Origin: Rubripirellula sp.
GTDB taxonomy: Bacteria; Planctomycetota; Planctomycetia; Pirellulales; Pirellulaceae
Reading direction: 5' to 3'
Assembly: GCA_028823035.1 (NCBI GenBank)
Contig: JAPKCI010000031.1
Coordinates: forward strand, 1 to 43,402
Length of the DNA stretch: 43,402 nt
Under the pieces are notes generated by a model, which made no database searches, was not told the DNA's origin, and saw nothing but the letters and a program-made list of their open reading frames with translations. Below are positions 25,821-34,796 of this stretch, one piece after another (the stretch's first letter is position 1; each line of letters opens with the position of its first letter). The translations under genes and the position numbers were made by a program.

Positions 25821-27323
25821 ATGACAAATCCAGAATACCTTTCGGGTCACGGCAGAAGTTTGCTGGACCGTCGCAAGTTTCTTGGTACCGCCGGGCTCTC
25901 AACCATGGGACTGGCTCTGGCCGGCTTGCTCGATGACGATGGCCTGCTCGCCAAAGAGCCGGCCGCCGCCGGTGGAGTCGCTCCGATCCGACCCAACATC
26001 GACGCTAACAATCCGTACGCCACACGGCCGTCCCATTTCAACGTCCCGGCAAAACAAGTACTGGTCATCTATTGTCCGGGAGCGGTCAGCCACGTTGATA
26101 CCTTCGATTACAAACCAGAGCTTTCCAAACTCGATGGAAAAAAGCCTCCTGGAATGCCTGCAGTTACGTTTGAAGGCCCCACGGGGAACATCGCCAAACC
26201 GTTCTGGGACTTCAAGCCACGGGGCGAAACAGGAAAAATGGTCTCGGATCTATTGCCGAACCTCGGACAACAGGTGGACGACTTTTGCTTTTTCCATGCA
26301 CTCTCGACCGACACCAGTGCTCACCCACAGGGCGAAAACTTTATCAATACTGGTTTCACGATGGAAGGTTTTCCATCGTTCGGAGCGTGGGTCACCTATG
26401 CACTCGGCACGGAAAACCAGGAATTGCCCGCATTCGTTGCCATCAACGATCCCCGAGGCTTGGCACGCAGTGGAAAGAACAACTTTGGAAATGGTTTTCT
26501 ACCCGCTGCGTTCCAGGGTACTGATTTCACCGCGATGAATCCCCCCAACAACTTGCAGCGACCTGACCTGGTTTCCCCTGAGGCTGATCGCCGAACAGTC
26601 GATTTGCTTCAGCGTTTGAATGCACGGCATTTGCAGAAGTACCCCGGCGATGCGAATCTGGCTGGCCGTATCGCCAGCTACGAATTGGCTGGAAAGATGC
26701 AAACATCTGTACCGGATGTGATGGATCTGTCAGGCGAAACAGAGGCAACCTTACAAGCCTACGGAGTGGAAGGTGGCAGCGAACTGCGAGGCCAATACGC
26801 TCGCAATTGCATCCTAGCTCGACGGCTTTTGGAAAAAGGGGTTCGCGTAGTGCAGCTGTTCAACGGCAGCGACCCATCGGGAGGAAATGGAGTCACAAAC
26901 TGGGACTCGCACTCCAAAATTGCCAAGACGCACGCCATGCAAGCCGAAATCATGGATCAACCCACGGCCGCACTGATCGCTGACATGAAACAACGTGGCC
27001 TCCTTGATCATACACTGGTCGTTTGGGCAACCGAGTTCGGACGCATGCCGTTCCTGCAAGCCAATGGAACTGGACGTGACCACAATCCTGGAGCCTTCAC
27101 CTGCTTTCTTGCGGGCGCCGGGGTAAAGAAAGGGTTCAGCTATGGCGAAAGCGACGAATTCGGTTTCAAAGCTGCTGTGAACAAAACAACCGTATACGAC
27201 TTTAACGCAACACTCTTGCATTTGATGGGACTGGATCACGAACGACTGACCTACTATCACAACGGCCTAGAACGCCGACTGACAAATGTGCATGGCCATG
27301 TTGTGACGGATGTACTGGCCTGA
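25821..27323 (+). CDS. DUF1501 protein with twin-arginine signal (long form)
   Basis: A 500-residue DUF1501 protein, longer than the 434-residue member at 4391-5695. The N-terminus has LLDRRKFLG followed by a hydrophobic segment, a Tat-type export signal. Family landmarks are YCPGAVSHVDTFDYKP near 79-94, GGNGVTNWDSHSK near 354, and WATEFGRMPF followed by GTGRDHNPGAFT near 404-430. The ATG at 25821 lies 7 bp after the preceding stop, so the two genes form one transcript; an in-frame TTG 24 bases earlier overlaps the upstream gene and is less likely. The DUF1549/DUF1553 plus DUF1501 pairing is the classic planctomycete arrangement. Function unknown; family firm. Confidence 0.9.
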   Translation: MTNPEYLSGHGRSLLDRRKFLGTAGLSTMGLALAGLLDDDGLLAKEPAAAGGVAPIRPNIDANNPYATRPSHFNVPAKQVLVIYCPGAVSHVDTFDYKPELSKLDGKKPPGMPAVTFEGPTGNIAKPFWDFKPRGETGKMVSDLLPNLGQQVDDFCFFHALSTDTSAHPQGENFINTGFTMEGFPSFGAWVTYALGTENQELPAFVAINDPRGLARSGKNNFGNGFLPAAFQGTDFTAMNPPNNLQRPDLVSPEADRRTVDLLQRLNARHLQKYPGDANLAGRIASYELAGKMQTSVPDVMDLSGETEATLQAYGVEGGSELRGQYARNCILARRLLEKGVRVVQLFNGSDPSGGNGVTNWDSHSKIAKTHAMQAEIMDQPTAALIADMKQRGLLDHTLVVWATEFGRMPFLQANGTGRDHNPGAFTCFLAGAGVKKGFSYGESDEFGFKAAVNKTTVYDFNATLLHLMGLDHERLTYYHNGLERRLTNVHGHVVTDVLA

Positions 27324-27392
27324 CGCCCTGGCCTGACAAACACATCGGTTACTTGACCCAACGCAGTAAACAGCACAGCGATCACATCGAAC

Positions 27393-27659
27393 CTGACGAA
27401 TCATTTCAGCATTCTGATAGCTTCCGCTTTGCTGGGGTTGGGTACACAACCTCTGGTGCTGGCGGAAAAGCCCAATTTGGTCGTTATCATAGCCGACGGC
27501 GTGCCAATCACACACGCGCGTTGCTTTTCCGCCGATTGTCTACCAAGTCGGTCCAGCGTGCTGACCGGCGACTTTTCCTACTGCGACTGGTCGGAAGAAC
27601 TGCGAACACCCACGAAATCTTGCCGACGTTACCGAACGGGCAAACCCAGAGTTCATTGA
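27393..27659 (+). pseudogene. Degraded sulfatase remnant
   Basis: In one frame the text reads as a hydrophobic signal peptide (ILIASALLGLGTQ) followed by EKPNLVVIIADG, the standard sulfatase opening, and then after only about ten residues C-L-P-S-R-SSVLTG, the formylglycine site. In intact sulfatases the two motifs are roughly 40-50 residues apart, so an internal deletion has removed the middle, and the second metal aspartate of the opening motif is now glycine. The frame stops at 27659. No good ATG starts it; a TTG at 27429 is the only start in this frame after the signal peptide begins. It follows DUF1501 directly, the usual place for a second sulfatase. It is not expected to be active. Confidence 0.8.
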
Positions 27660-27870
27660 CGCCATCCGCCAGCAAAACTACACGACATTTTCCGTTCGCT
27701 TCGATCGAGAGCAGATAACCGTGAACGCGTGGAACGCTTTGATCTCAACGAATCAAATGCCATCGCACAGCCGCCGCAGCCCATCGCACTGTGGTGCCGC
27801 AGACCATGAGTAGTTGCCGCATTGACGTATGGCGGCGCAGACAGCTTGGTAACGCCTGGAAAAACTGTCC

Positions 27871-27902
27871 CTGCGTAAACTTCTTCCTGCGTAAACTTCT
27901 TC
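27871..27902. repeat. Perfect 16-bp tandem duplication
   Basis: CTGCGTAAACTTCTTC occurs twice head to tail (27871-27886 and 27887-27902), followed by a partial third copy beginning CTGCG. It lies in decayed intergenic sequence. Confidence 0.9.
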
Positions 27903-27964
27903 CTGCGAGCTTCAGACGCATCCAAGGAACGCATGATCCTGACAACGGGTCTGACCTCGACAAA

Positions 27965-28003
27965 GATGCAGGCACAGGCGACGACGATGCACGCACAGGC
28001 GAC
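27965..28003. repeat. Near-perfect 18-bp repeat with 21-bp period
   Basis: GATGCAGGCACAGGCGAC at 27965-27982 recurs as GATGCACGCACAGGCGAC at 27986-28003 with one mismatch. The 21-base period preserves reading frame, so this could be left from a degenerate coding repeat. Confidence 0.85.
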
Positions 28004-28209
28004 AACTGACCTGCATCCAATGCCTGACATTTCACAAAACCCACCATCTGCAATCGTAGGTCCCGTCACCACGAACACAGTGGAACGTCACTAAAACCAA
28101 GTAATCTATCGTCAGAATCGTCTCCCTGCACTTGAAGCTGTTTCTCATCTTCAGCGCGAGTGATTATGCTCGATAGGTCGATACGATCAGCACTTTGGAG
28201 CAAATTTCT

Positions 28210-31200
28210 ATGACGGCCGTCCAACCCAGTAACTTGCGTACCTATGGGATTCAATCGCTCTTCGGCGCAATTTCTCTTTTCATTCTCACCAGCTACGTCT
28301 CCGGCCAGGATATTTCGCTTCAAAAGCTGGACCATCAAGATTACGACCTCTGGAATACGATTTCCAGAAACGCGATTTCGAATGATGGTAGTTGGGTAAT
28401 GTACACCGTCCAAATTGGTGCAATTGACGGTGAAGTGACGCTGCGCATTTACAACACAGGCACAGATCGCAAATACACAGTTCCCCGCGCGACAGGTGCA
28501 ATGTTTACCGCTGACAGTCGGCACGTGGTTTTCCGCGTCACGCCCGAGAAGGCGAAGCTCAAGGCAATGCGAACAGACAAACAGAACGAACAGAGTCTGC
28601 CAAAGCCGAAACTCCAGTACTTGGAATTGAAAACTGGAAACCTGCTCACGCTTGAGAACAACCGGTCATACAAAATCCCAGCAGACAACGGTAACTGGCT
28701 TGCTTGTCTGATGGAAAGGCCGAGTGGTCCAAATGAACTGGAGAGCAGAAAAAGTTCGGCGACCGAGGTATACGAGGTAACGAACGAAGGTTTGCGCCAA
28801 CCAACCAAACCGTTGGAGTTAAAGAGTCGCGAAGCGTTGGCACGCCAACGCGGTGAGCGAGAGGAAGCACAAGAACCAGCCAAGCAATCGAATGGCGACC
28901 AGAAAAAAGCGGATACTAAAAAAGAAGACAAAAAGGAGGAAGAAAAAACGACTGGCACACCACTCATCCTGGTAAATCTAAAAACAGGGGTGCAGAGAAC
29001 ATTCCCGTCTGTGATCTCTTATGCTTTTTCGAAAACCGGAGAGACGCTTGCGTTTTCGACTTCGGTGAACAAGGCAGACACTCACCAAACCGACATCGCA
29101 GCGAAAGGTAAAGACAGCGACGTTCAGAAGCGAGGTGACAAAGCCGGAGAGAAACAAAAGATGTCCGTTGATGGCGTCCATGTGATCAAATTGAATTCCC
29201 TTGAACACATCACAATTGCGACAGGGCCGGGCGAATACAAGAACATGACGTTCTCGAACGATGGAACGCAACTCGCTTTCATCACTAACAAAGACGACTA
29301 CGAATCAAAGACGGCGACATGGGCTGTCTACCACTGGACATCGCGGGCAAAGGTCGCCAAATCAATCGCGAAAGAAGGTGATAAGGGGATTCACACCGGA
29401 TGGTGGGTATCTCCCCGCTCGAGCCAGCGATTTTCAGAAGACGCCAAACGACTCTATTTCGATACTACGCCTGTACCAGAGGAAGTATCCAAGGAGCGAT
29501 CCGCCCAGAAAACTGAAACTGTCGATGAGAAGGACGAGGATAAAAAAGCCAAACTGGATCTCTGGCACTGGCAGGATCCACAACTGCAACCCCAGCAACT
29601 ACTGCAAGCTGAAACGGAACGCAATCGAAACTATCGGGCCGCGTATATTTTCAAGACTAAGAGATTTGTTCAGTTAGCCAGTCGGCAGATTCCAGGCATC
29701 AGTGTTGATTATCGATCACCGTCCGATTTGGCAGTCGCCGTTACCAACATGCGGTATCGCAGAATGCTGTCGTGGGACGTCCCCGGATACCAGGACATTT
29801 ACCTTATCAATCTGAATACGGGTGCACGAAACATAGTGCTTGAGAAAGTCAAATGGAAAGCATCCATGTCACCTGAAGGCAAGTACATCACATGGTTTGA
29901 TGCAGAGAGAAAGCAATGGTTTGCAAAAAAGACAGCAGATACCAAGGGAGCGGCGGTCCAAATCAGTAAGGGAATTAAGTTTCCCTTGCAGGATGAACTG
30001 CACGACACACCCAATCTTGCTCGTGCCTACGGCGAGGCTGGCTGGCTCACCAACGATCATGCATTTCTTATCTACGACCGCTACGACATCTGGCAACTCG
30101 ACCCGACAGGCAAGATAGCGCCCATATGTGTCACCGGTGGAACAGGACGCAAGCGAGACATTCGATTCCGTTATCGCTCGCTTGACTCTGAGCAACGCGC
30201 CGTTGATCCGAATCATCCGATCATCCTCACCGCATTCAACCGAAAAACGAAAGCGAGCGGTTTCTATTCCCTCAATTTTCAACAACTCGTTGCCAACAAG
30301 AAGCCGGTAGAAGGCAAGACTCTTCGACGACTCATTATGCTGGATGAAAACATCGGCAGTTTGAAGAAGGCAAAGGACAGCGACCAACTAGTGTTCACTC
30401 GAAGCACGTTTCGACGTTGCCCCGACCTCTGGACCAGCACCGTCAACTTCAAAAGCATTTCTCGCGTAAGCGACATCAACCCCCAACAACAGAAATATTC
30501 ATGGGGCACTAGCGAACTGGTGCATTGGAAGGCAAACGATGGTCAGCGTCTCGACGGGATTCTACTCAAACCGGACAATTTCGATCCGGACCGAAAGTAC
30601 CCGATGCTCGTATATTTCTATGAACGGAATTCTGACAACCTGCACCGGTACTATACCCCCGCAGCTGGTCGTTCGATTATCTGTCACAGTTTCTACGTCA
30701 GTCGCGGCTACTTAGTCTTCATCCCGGACATTCCCTACGAGACTGGTAAGCCAGGCTCAAGTGCAGTGAATGCAATTCTGCCAGGCGTCGAACACATTGC
30801 CAGGCAGGGGTTTGTCGACAAGAACCGCATCGGTATCCAGGGTCATAGTTGGGGTGGTTACCAAACCGCCTTTCTCGTCACTCAAACCAATATGTTCGCT
30901 TGTGCCGAGTCAGGAGCTCCGGTCAGCAACATGACCAGCGCATACGGTGGTATTCGCTGGGGCAGCGGTATGAGTCGAATGTTTCAGTACGAACGAACTC
31001 AGAGTCGAATCGGTGATGATCTTTGGTCGGCGCGAGACAAATACATCGCCAATTCGCCACTCTTCTTTGCGGACAAGATCAACACACCGCTTTTGATCCT
31101 GCACAACGATGAGGATGGTGCTGTGCCGTGGTACCAGGGGATTGAACTTTTCGTCGCATTGCGCCGATTGGGAAGGCCAGCATGGATGCTCAACTATAAC

Positions 31201-31389
31201 GGTGAACCCCACTGGGTAATGAATGATTACAACCGCCGCGATTTTGCAATTCGAATGCAACAGTTCTTCGACCACTACTTGAAAAACGCACCGGAACCAG
31301 AGTGGATGGCAGTCGGCATAGCAGCAGTGGAGAAGGGTGAGAATTACGGACTTGAGTTGCTCGAACCGAAAGAAGCAAATCAAAATTGA
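28210..31389 (+). CDS. Exported S9-family prolyl oligopeptidase-type protein
   Basis: Serine peptidase-like protein of 1059 residues. An N-terminal hydrophobic segment (about 15-33) is a signal peptide or anchor. The large N-terminal part (about 40-780) is propeller-like and broken by a strongly charged Lys/Glu insert near 218-250 (a possible flexible linker) and another near 440-455. The C-terminal alpha/beta-hydrolase domain has the triad of the S9 family: S880 in GHSWGGY, D969 in NDEDGAVPW and H1001 in GEPHW. The start is ATG 28210, with GGAG nine bases ahead; a TTG at 28195 is possible but less likely. It is longer than typical S9 enzymes (about 600-850). It is an independent gene with no obvious operon partner. 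Specificity is unknown. Confidence 0.9.
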   Translation: MTAVQPSNLRTYGIQSLFGAISLFILTSYVSGQDISLQKLDHQDYDLWNTISRNAISNDGSWVMYTVQIGAIDGEVTLRIYNTGTDRKYTVPRATGAMFTADSRHVVFRVTPEKAKLKAMRTDKQNEQSLPKPKLQYLELKTGNLLTLENNRSYKIPADNGNWLACLMERPSGPNELESRKSSATEVYEVTNEGLRQPTKPLELKSREALARQRGEREEAQEPAKQSNGDQKKADTKKEDKKEEEKTTGTPLILVNLKTGVQRTFPSVISYAFSKTGETLAFSTSVNKADTHQTDIAAKGKDSDVQKRGDKAGEKQKMSVDGVHVIKLNSLEHITIATGPGEYKNMTFSNDGTQLAFITNKDDYESKTATWAVYHWTSRAKVAKSIAKEGDKGIHTGWWVSPRSSQRFSEDAKRLYFDTTPVPEEVSKERSAQKTETVDEKDEDKKAKLDLWHWQDPQLQPQQLLQAETERNRNYRAAYIFKTKRFVQLASRQIPGISVDYRSPSDLAVAVTNMRYRRMLSWDVPGYQDIYLINLNTGARNIVLEKVKWKASMSPEGKYITWFDAERKQWFAKKTADTKGAAVQISKGIKFPLQDELHDTPNLARAYGEAGWLTNDHAFLIYDRYDIWQLDPTGKIAPICVTGGTGRKRDIRFRYRSLDSEQRAVDPNHPIILTAFNRKTKASGFYSLNFQQLVANKKPVEGKTLRRLIMLDENIGSLKKAKDSDQLVFTRSTFRRCPDLWTSTVNFKSISRVSDINPQQQKYSWGTSELVHWKANDGQRLDGILLKPDNFDPDRKYPMLVYFYERNSDNLHRYYTPAAGRSIICHSFYVSRGYLVFIPDIPYETGKPGSSAVNAILPGVEHIARQGFVDKNRIGIQGHSWGGYQTAFLVTQTNMFACAESGAPVSNMTSAYGGIRWGSGMSRMFQYERTQSRIGDDLWSARDKYIANSPLFFADKINTPLLILHNDEDGAVPWYQGIELFVALRRLGRPAWMLNYNGEPHWVMNDYNRRDFAIRMQQFFDHYLKNAPEPEWMAVGIAAVEKGENYGLELLEPKEANQN

Positions 31390-31397
31390 CAGCCTTG

Positions 31398-31428
31398 ATC
31401 AGGGCATCTGGCTGACGGATCCCCTGAT
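31398..31428 (+). terminator. Possible weak terminator hairpin after the S9 gene
   Basis: ATCAGGG (31398-31404) pairs with CCCTGAT (31422-31428) as a 7-bp stem with a 17-base loop, starting nine bases after the stop at 31389. No run of T follows, so intrinsic termination is uncertain. Confidence 0.3.
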
Positions 31429-31924
31429 GACTGGCTGATTGCGTCTGACGTAGCTGCCTTCACTCATTGATTACCGTTCGGATCGTAGAATTTCCGCAGG
31501 CAGGCATTTCCTAATCAAGTTTGCCGGCGGATTGAACGCATGGTGGCCGGTCGCGCACCTCGCTTTCACCTCGCGAAGCCAACGAACCGAAATCACATGG
31601 TTCGAAGGTTGATTCCATTCTGTCCAAAACAAACAAGCGAAGAACTCGATCATTCGCTCGAAACCTTCCCACTTAACTCTGATCCCGTCAATGAATCAAT
31701 CTCCGCAGCGAAAGTGGAAGATTACCTCCTCAGCCGACCAAACGGGAAACAGCGGAAGCATTCTACGTCCCGAAGCAGATGATCCACCTTGCACAACACC
31801 GGCATCATCAAGTGAGTAAAAGTGTGGGCAACTGCTACTGATGTTCAGATGGGGTAGGCAGCAATAGTCTAGAATTGATGCTCGGCAACCTAATTCCTTC
31901 ACTGCCACGAGCCATGTCGATTCG
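31429..31924. other. Gene-free spacer before the glycosyltransferase
   Basis: Apart from the weak hairpin just after the S9 gene, this stretch has no convincing coding sequence. Open frames on both strands are short and without motifs. The promoter of the downstream glycosyltransferase should lie near its right end, but I cannot point to boxes. Confidence 0.5.
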
Positions 31925-33121
31925 ATGCCAGATTTTCACCAGCACGATTTGGTCACCACCTTGCATGACCTCCACACGGGGCGATTGGATCGACTGGAAG
32001 ATATGTTGCGAGATGCAACTAAGCAGAATCGAATCGGTCTTGTGCTGCCAGTCACGGCATCGGACATGCGAGCCGAACCATTCAACCGCATCGTTTCCGA
32101 ACTGGTTCATGCGGACTACATCGACACGGTGATTGTCAGTCTGGGAGTCGCACCACACCAGAGCGATTACGAACAGACGGTTGCAAAAGTCGCACCCTTA
32201 GGCGAACGAGCCAAAGTTCTCTGGACTGACGGCCCGAAAATCCAGTCTCTGTACGGCGAACTCATTGATACTGGCATCGCCGTTTCGAGTCCTGGGAAGG
32301 GCAGAAGCGTATGGACGGCCTTTGGGTACCTTCTGGCTGATCCCAAGATTGACACCTTTGTGTTGCATGATTGTGACATTGTCGACTACGACCGATTGCT
32401 GCTTACGCGTCTCTGCCTGCCGATGGTTCACCCGGCACTGGACTTTGAATTTTGCAAGGCGTATTACGCACGAGCAACCGATCGAATGCACGGTCGAGTT
32501 GTGCGGTTGTTGGTAGCCCCGCTGCTACGCGCACTGATTCGAATTTATCCGAACAGTGAATTCCTACGCTTCCTTGCCAGTTTCCGTTACCCGCTGTCGG
32601 GTGAATTTTCGCTAACGCGAAACCTTGCCCGCACGAATCGCATTCCCTCTGACTGGGGCCTAGAGGTTGGAACTCTGGCAGAGGTCTATCGAAACACATC
32701 CCTGAAGCGAGTCTGCCAAACAGATTTGTGCCGTCTGTACGAGCACAAACACCAAGATTTTTCATTCGAAGAGAAGAGTGCCGGACTCATGCGAATGGCA
32801 ACGGACATACTGACCACCATCTACCGCACGCTCGCAAGCCAAGGCGTGTTGATGAGTGACTCGATGTTCACCACCCTGCGAGCGTCGTACCTACGATTGG
32901 CTCAGGATTGTATCCGGCAATACGCCGCCGATGCCCTCGTCAATGATCTCCAGTTTGATCGACATTTAGAAGAGAACTCGATCGATGCTTTTGCCGAGTG
33001 CATCACCAACGCATCACAACTGTTTCACGCCGATCCGCGTGGTATGGAAGCCATTCCAAATTGGACTCGGGTTCGAGCCGCTTTTCCGCAATTCACACAA
33101 CGGCTTCGCGACGCAACCTAG
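31925..33121 (+). CDS. GT81/GpgS-like glycosyltransferase
   Basis: Cytoplasmic GT-A-type glycosyltransferase of 398 residues without signal peptide or membrane segment. The metal and nucleotide-sugar site is the D-C-D at 149-151 (LHDCDIVDYD). The upstream GKGRSVWTA matches the conserved Gly-Lys-Gly of glucosyl-3-phosphoglycerate synthases, and the later YPLSGEFSLTRNLA and WGLEVGTLAEVY match the GT81 pattern of a GE(Y/F) motif followed by G-EIG. These resemblances favour a GpgS-like enzyme joining glucose or mannose from a nucleotide sugar to 3-phosphoglycerate for a compatible solute. Planctomycetes such as Rhodopirellula are reported to make glucosylglycerate-type solutes. No dedicated phosphatase of that pathway is recognised nearby. 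A generic GT2/GT81 transferase of other acceptor choice remains possible. There is no strong Shine-Dalgarno. Confidence 0.75.
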   Translation: MPDFHQHDLVTTLHDLHTGRLDRLEDMLRDATKQNRIGLVLPVTASDMRAEPFNRIVSELVHADYIDTVIVSLGVAPHQSDYEQTVAKVAPLGERAKVLWTDGPKIQSLYGELIDTGIAVSSPGKGRSVWTAFGYLLADPKIDTFVLHDCDIVDYDRLLLTRLCLPMVHPALDFEFCKAYYARATDRMHGRVVRLLVAPLLRALIRIYPNSEFLRFLASFRYPLSGEFSLTRNLARTNRIPSDWGLEVGTLAEVYRNTSLKRVCQTDLCRLYEHKHQDFSFEEKSAGLMRMATDILTTIYRTLASQGVLMSDSMFTTLRASYLRLAQDCIRQYAADALVNDLQFDRHLEENSIDAFAECITNASQLFHADPRGMEAIPNWTRVRAAFPQFTQRLRDAT

Positions 33122-33147
33122 CAGTTGGGTGCTGCGATACACTTGAC

Positions 33148-33193
33148 ACGCCTTGAGGTAGCCAGCAGACGCCAACTTTTGCCTCGAGGGCGT
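33148..33193. terminator. Hairpin between convergent genes
   Basis: ACGCCTTGAGGTA (33148-33160) can pair with TGCCTCGAGGGCGT (33180-33193), an imperfect stem of about 13 bp with a 19-base loop. It lies between the convergent stops of the glycosyltransferase (33121) and tsaB (33202). Neither side has a T-run, so it may protect 3' ends rather than terminate on its own. Confidence 0.4.
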
Positions 33194-33201
33194 TTGTGGT
33201 C

Positions 33202-33939
33202 TCACAACATGGCTGCCTTTTCTTCGGCAGCACTGGCCCTGAGATACCGAGGCACGAGAGCCAAAGGGTCACAAAACTGGCCCGCGACAGCAGCCCGGAC
33301 CGCCAACAGCCCCACACCTACGGCATCACAGTTTCGCTTGAGAAGTTCTCCTGTGCGAGCGCCCAACGGTTTCGGATCGCCCGCCACAGCAATTGTCTGA
33401 CTCTTTTCACGGAGCATCGCATCCCAATCTTCCCGCTGCAGTACCTGAACCGTCTTGGGATGTGCAGACCAATCAGACGGGATTCTGTTTTGATCGGGGA
33501 ACAAAGAGGCCCGCTCGAACTGACCCATGAACACTTGCCCACGATAGGCATCCAGAACGCTCCAAATTCGCTGACATTCCGGATTCGTGTGCAAAGCTGC
33601 GGCCGCTATCGCTGCCAGGGAATCCACGGCGACCAACGGCAATTCCAAAGCATAGCAGAGCGTTTTAGCGGTGGTTACGCCAATTCTGAGCCCTGTAAAG
33701 GACCCCGGTCCATCAGCAATGGACACAAACCCTGGGGATTCCCCCTGCTGCTCACACCAACTCAAAGTGTCCCTCAAAGCCGGTGCCAAGGTCGTTGCGG
33801 ACCGGCAGTTCGGATCGAGGTTCACTTCCCGTATAATGCGTTGACCCCGCAAAACCGCCACCGAACCTAATCTTCCTGTGGTTTCAATCGCTACATGGGC
33901 GATACCAAGATAGGGAGAATCTCCCGGCAAGTTCGACAT
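33202..33939 (-). CDS. tsaB: tRNA threonylcarbamoyladenosine biosynthesis protein TsaB
   Basis: TsaB partners TsaD and TsaE to place threonylcarbamoyl on A37 of tRNAs that read ANN codons. The family is recognised by ETTG near residue 19 at the start of the ASKHA fold and by DGPGSFTGLRIG at about 76-87, followed by ALELPLVAVDSLAA. The product is 245 residues, close to the usual 220-240, and has no signal peptide, as expected for a cytoplasmic enzyme. TsaB lacks the metal-binding histidines of TsaD, and none are seen here. The ATG at 33939 has no Shine-Dalgarno. It stands alone, divergent from the first metallophosphoesterase and convergent with the glycosyltransferase. It is the one clear housekeeping gene in the window. 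Confidence 0.93.
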   Translation of the reverse strand: MSNLPGDSPYLGIAHVAIETTGRLGSVAVLRGQRIIREVNLDPNCRSATTLAPALRDTLSWCEQQGESPGFVSIADGPGSFTGLRIGVTTAKTLCYALELPLVAVDSLAAIAAAALHTNPECQRIWSVLDAYRGQVFMGQFERASLFPDQNRIPSDWSAHPKTVQVLQREDWDAMLREKSQTIAVAGDPKPLGARTGELLKRNCDAVGVGLLAVRAAVAGQFCDPLALVPRYLRASAAEEKAAML

Positions 33940-34037
33940 CGTGGGATTGCTGGAAATTTTTGATTACCCTTACAATTAACATCACGAAAAATTTATCACA
34001 ACGAGCCGCACAGGCCCGTCCACATTAGGAATCACCG
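33940..34037. promoter_or_regulatory. A/T-rich divergent spacer (tsaB and phosphoesterase)
   Basis: This 98-bp spacer between two divergent genes is markedly A/T-rich at 33955-34000, fitting back-to-back promoters. TTGATT at 33960 and TTACAA at 33970 are possible -35 elements, but no well-spaced -10 box is convincing. TTAGGA at 34025-34030 is a likely Shine-Dalgarno for the GTG at 34038. Confidence 0.4.
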
Positions 34038-34796
34038 GTGAAGCGAGCGCTAATTAGCGACATCCACGGCAATCTGGAAGCACTCGAGGCAGTCCTGGAC
34101 GACATCCAGCAAATCTCTGTGGATGAAATCTACTGTCTTGGTGACATCATTGGCTACGGCCCCAATCCGTGCGAATGCCTAGATTTAGTCATCAAAAAGT
34201 GTGCCGCGACGATTCTGGGTAACCATGACCAGGCCGCACTGTTCGATCCAGATGGGTTCAATCCGATGGCCTTGCAGGCCATTTATTGGACGCGAGACCA
34301 GTTGGATAACGGGCCAGGCTCGACTGCAACGGTCAACAAACGCTGGGATTTTCTAGGGGAACTCCCCCGGCACCTTGACCAAGGCGAGTTTAGGTTTGTC
34401 CATGGATCCCCACGTGACCCGACCAACGAGTACGTATTCCCGGAATATGTCTTCGACCAGCGAAAAATGGAAATACTTTTTGGCAAGGTCCAGAACTACT
34501 GTTTCATGGGGCATACCCATTTGCCCGGCATTTTCACCACCCAATGCGAGTTCATTTCACCAGACGAGTGCGATTACGAATTCGCACTCGGGTCCGAGAA
34601 GGTTCTGGTCAACGTCGGCAGCGTCGGACAGCCACGAGATGACGACAATCGGTCGTGCTACGCGATCCTCGACATGGACGCCAAAACCCTGTCCTACCGT
34701 CGCGTCGAATATGACATCGACAAAACCGCTAACAAGATTTATGCCATTACCGACCTTTCGGATGCACTGGGTGACCGTTTGAAGCACGGACGCTAA
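34038..34796 (+). CDS. Calcineurin-like metallophosphoesterase, copy 1
   Basis: Cytoplasmic metallophosphoesterase of 252 residues. The five family motifs are all present: SDIHGN (D8, H10), GDIIGYGPN, GNHD, VHGSPRDP and GHTHLPG. They build a two-metal centre for phosphate ester or nucleotide hydrolysis. The start is GTG at 34038, with AGGA eight bases ahead. A paralogue of exactly the same length follows 145 bp downstream on the same strand, so a tandem duplication produced both. The family includes phosphodiesterases and Ser/Thr phosphatases; the NEYVFPE segment shared by the pair is not part of the core motifs and may mark a planctomycete subgroup. The substrate is unknown. A link to the GpgS-like transferase upstream is speculative because tsaB intervenes on the other strand. 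Confidence 0.9.
   Translation: MKRALISDIHGNLEALEAVLDDIQQISVDEIYCLGDIIGYGPNPCECLDLVIKKCAATILGNHDQAALFDPDGFNPMALQAIYWTRDQLDNGPGSTATVNKRWDFLGELPRHLDQGEFRFVHGSPRDPTNEYVFPEYVFDQRKMEILFGKVQNYCFMGHTHLPGIFTTQCEFISPDECDYEFALGSEKVLVNVGSVGQPRDDDNRSCYAILDMDAKTLSYRRVEYDIDKTANKIYAITDLSDALGDRLKHGR

Larger units (their letters stand above)
27660..28209. other. Decayed region downstream of the sulfatase remnant
   Basis: A different frame from the sulfatase remnant stays open from about 27600 to the TAG at 27811-27813 and reads EFIDAIRQQNYTTFSV then ITVNAWNAL, protein-like text I cannot assign confidently. After that no frame is convincing, and two short repeat pairs occupy 27871-28003. The last 15 bases hold GGAG at 28197-28200, a Shine-Dalgarno for the next gene. 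Confidence 0.55.

Noticed and set aside
27871-28003. CRISPR-like array
   Set aside because: The units are tandem or nearly so, with no spacers of constant size and no cas genes in the window.
33196-33870. 224-codon open frame on the plus strand opposite tsaB
   Set aside because: Antisense shadow of tsaB, whose DGPGSFTGLRIG motif is unambiguous.
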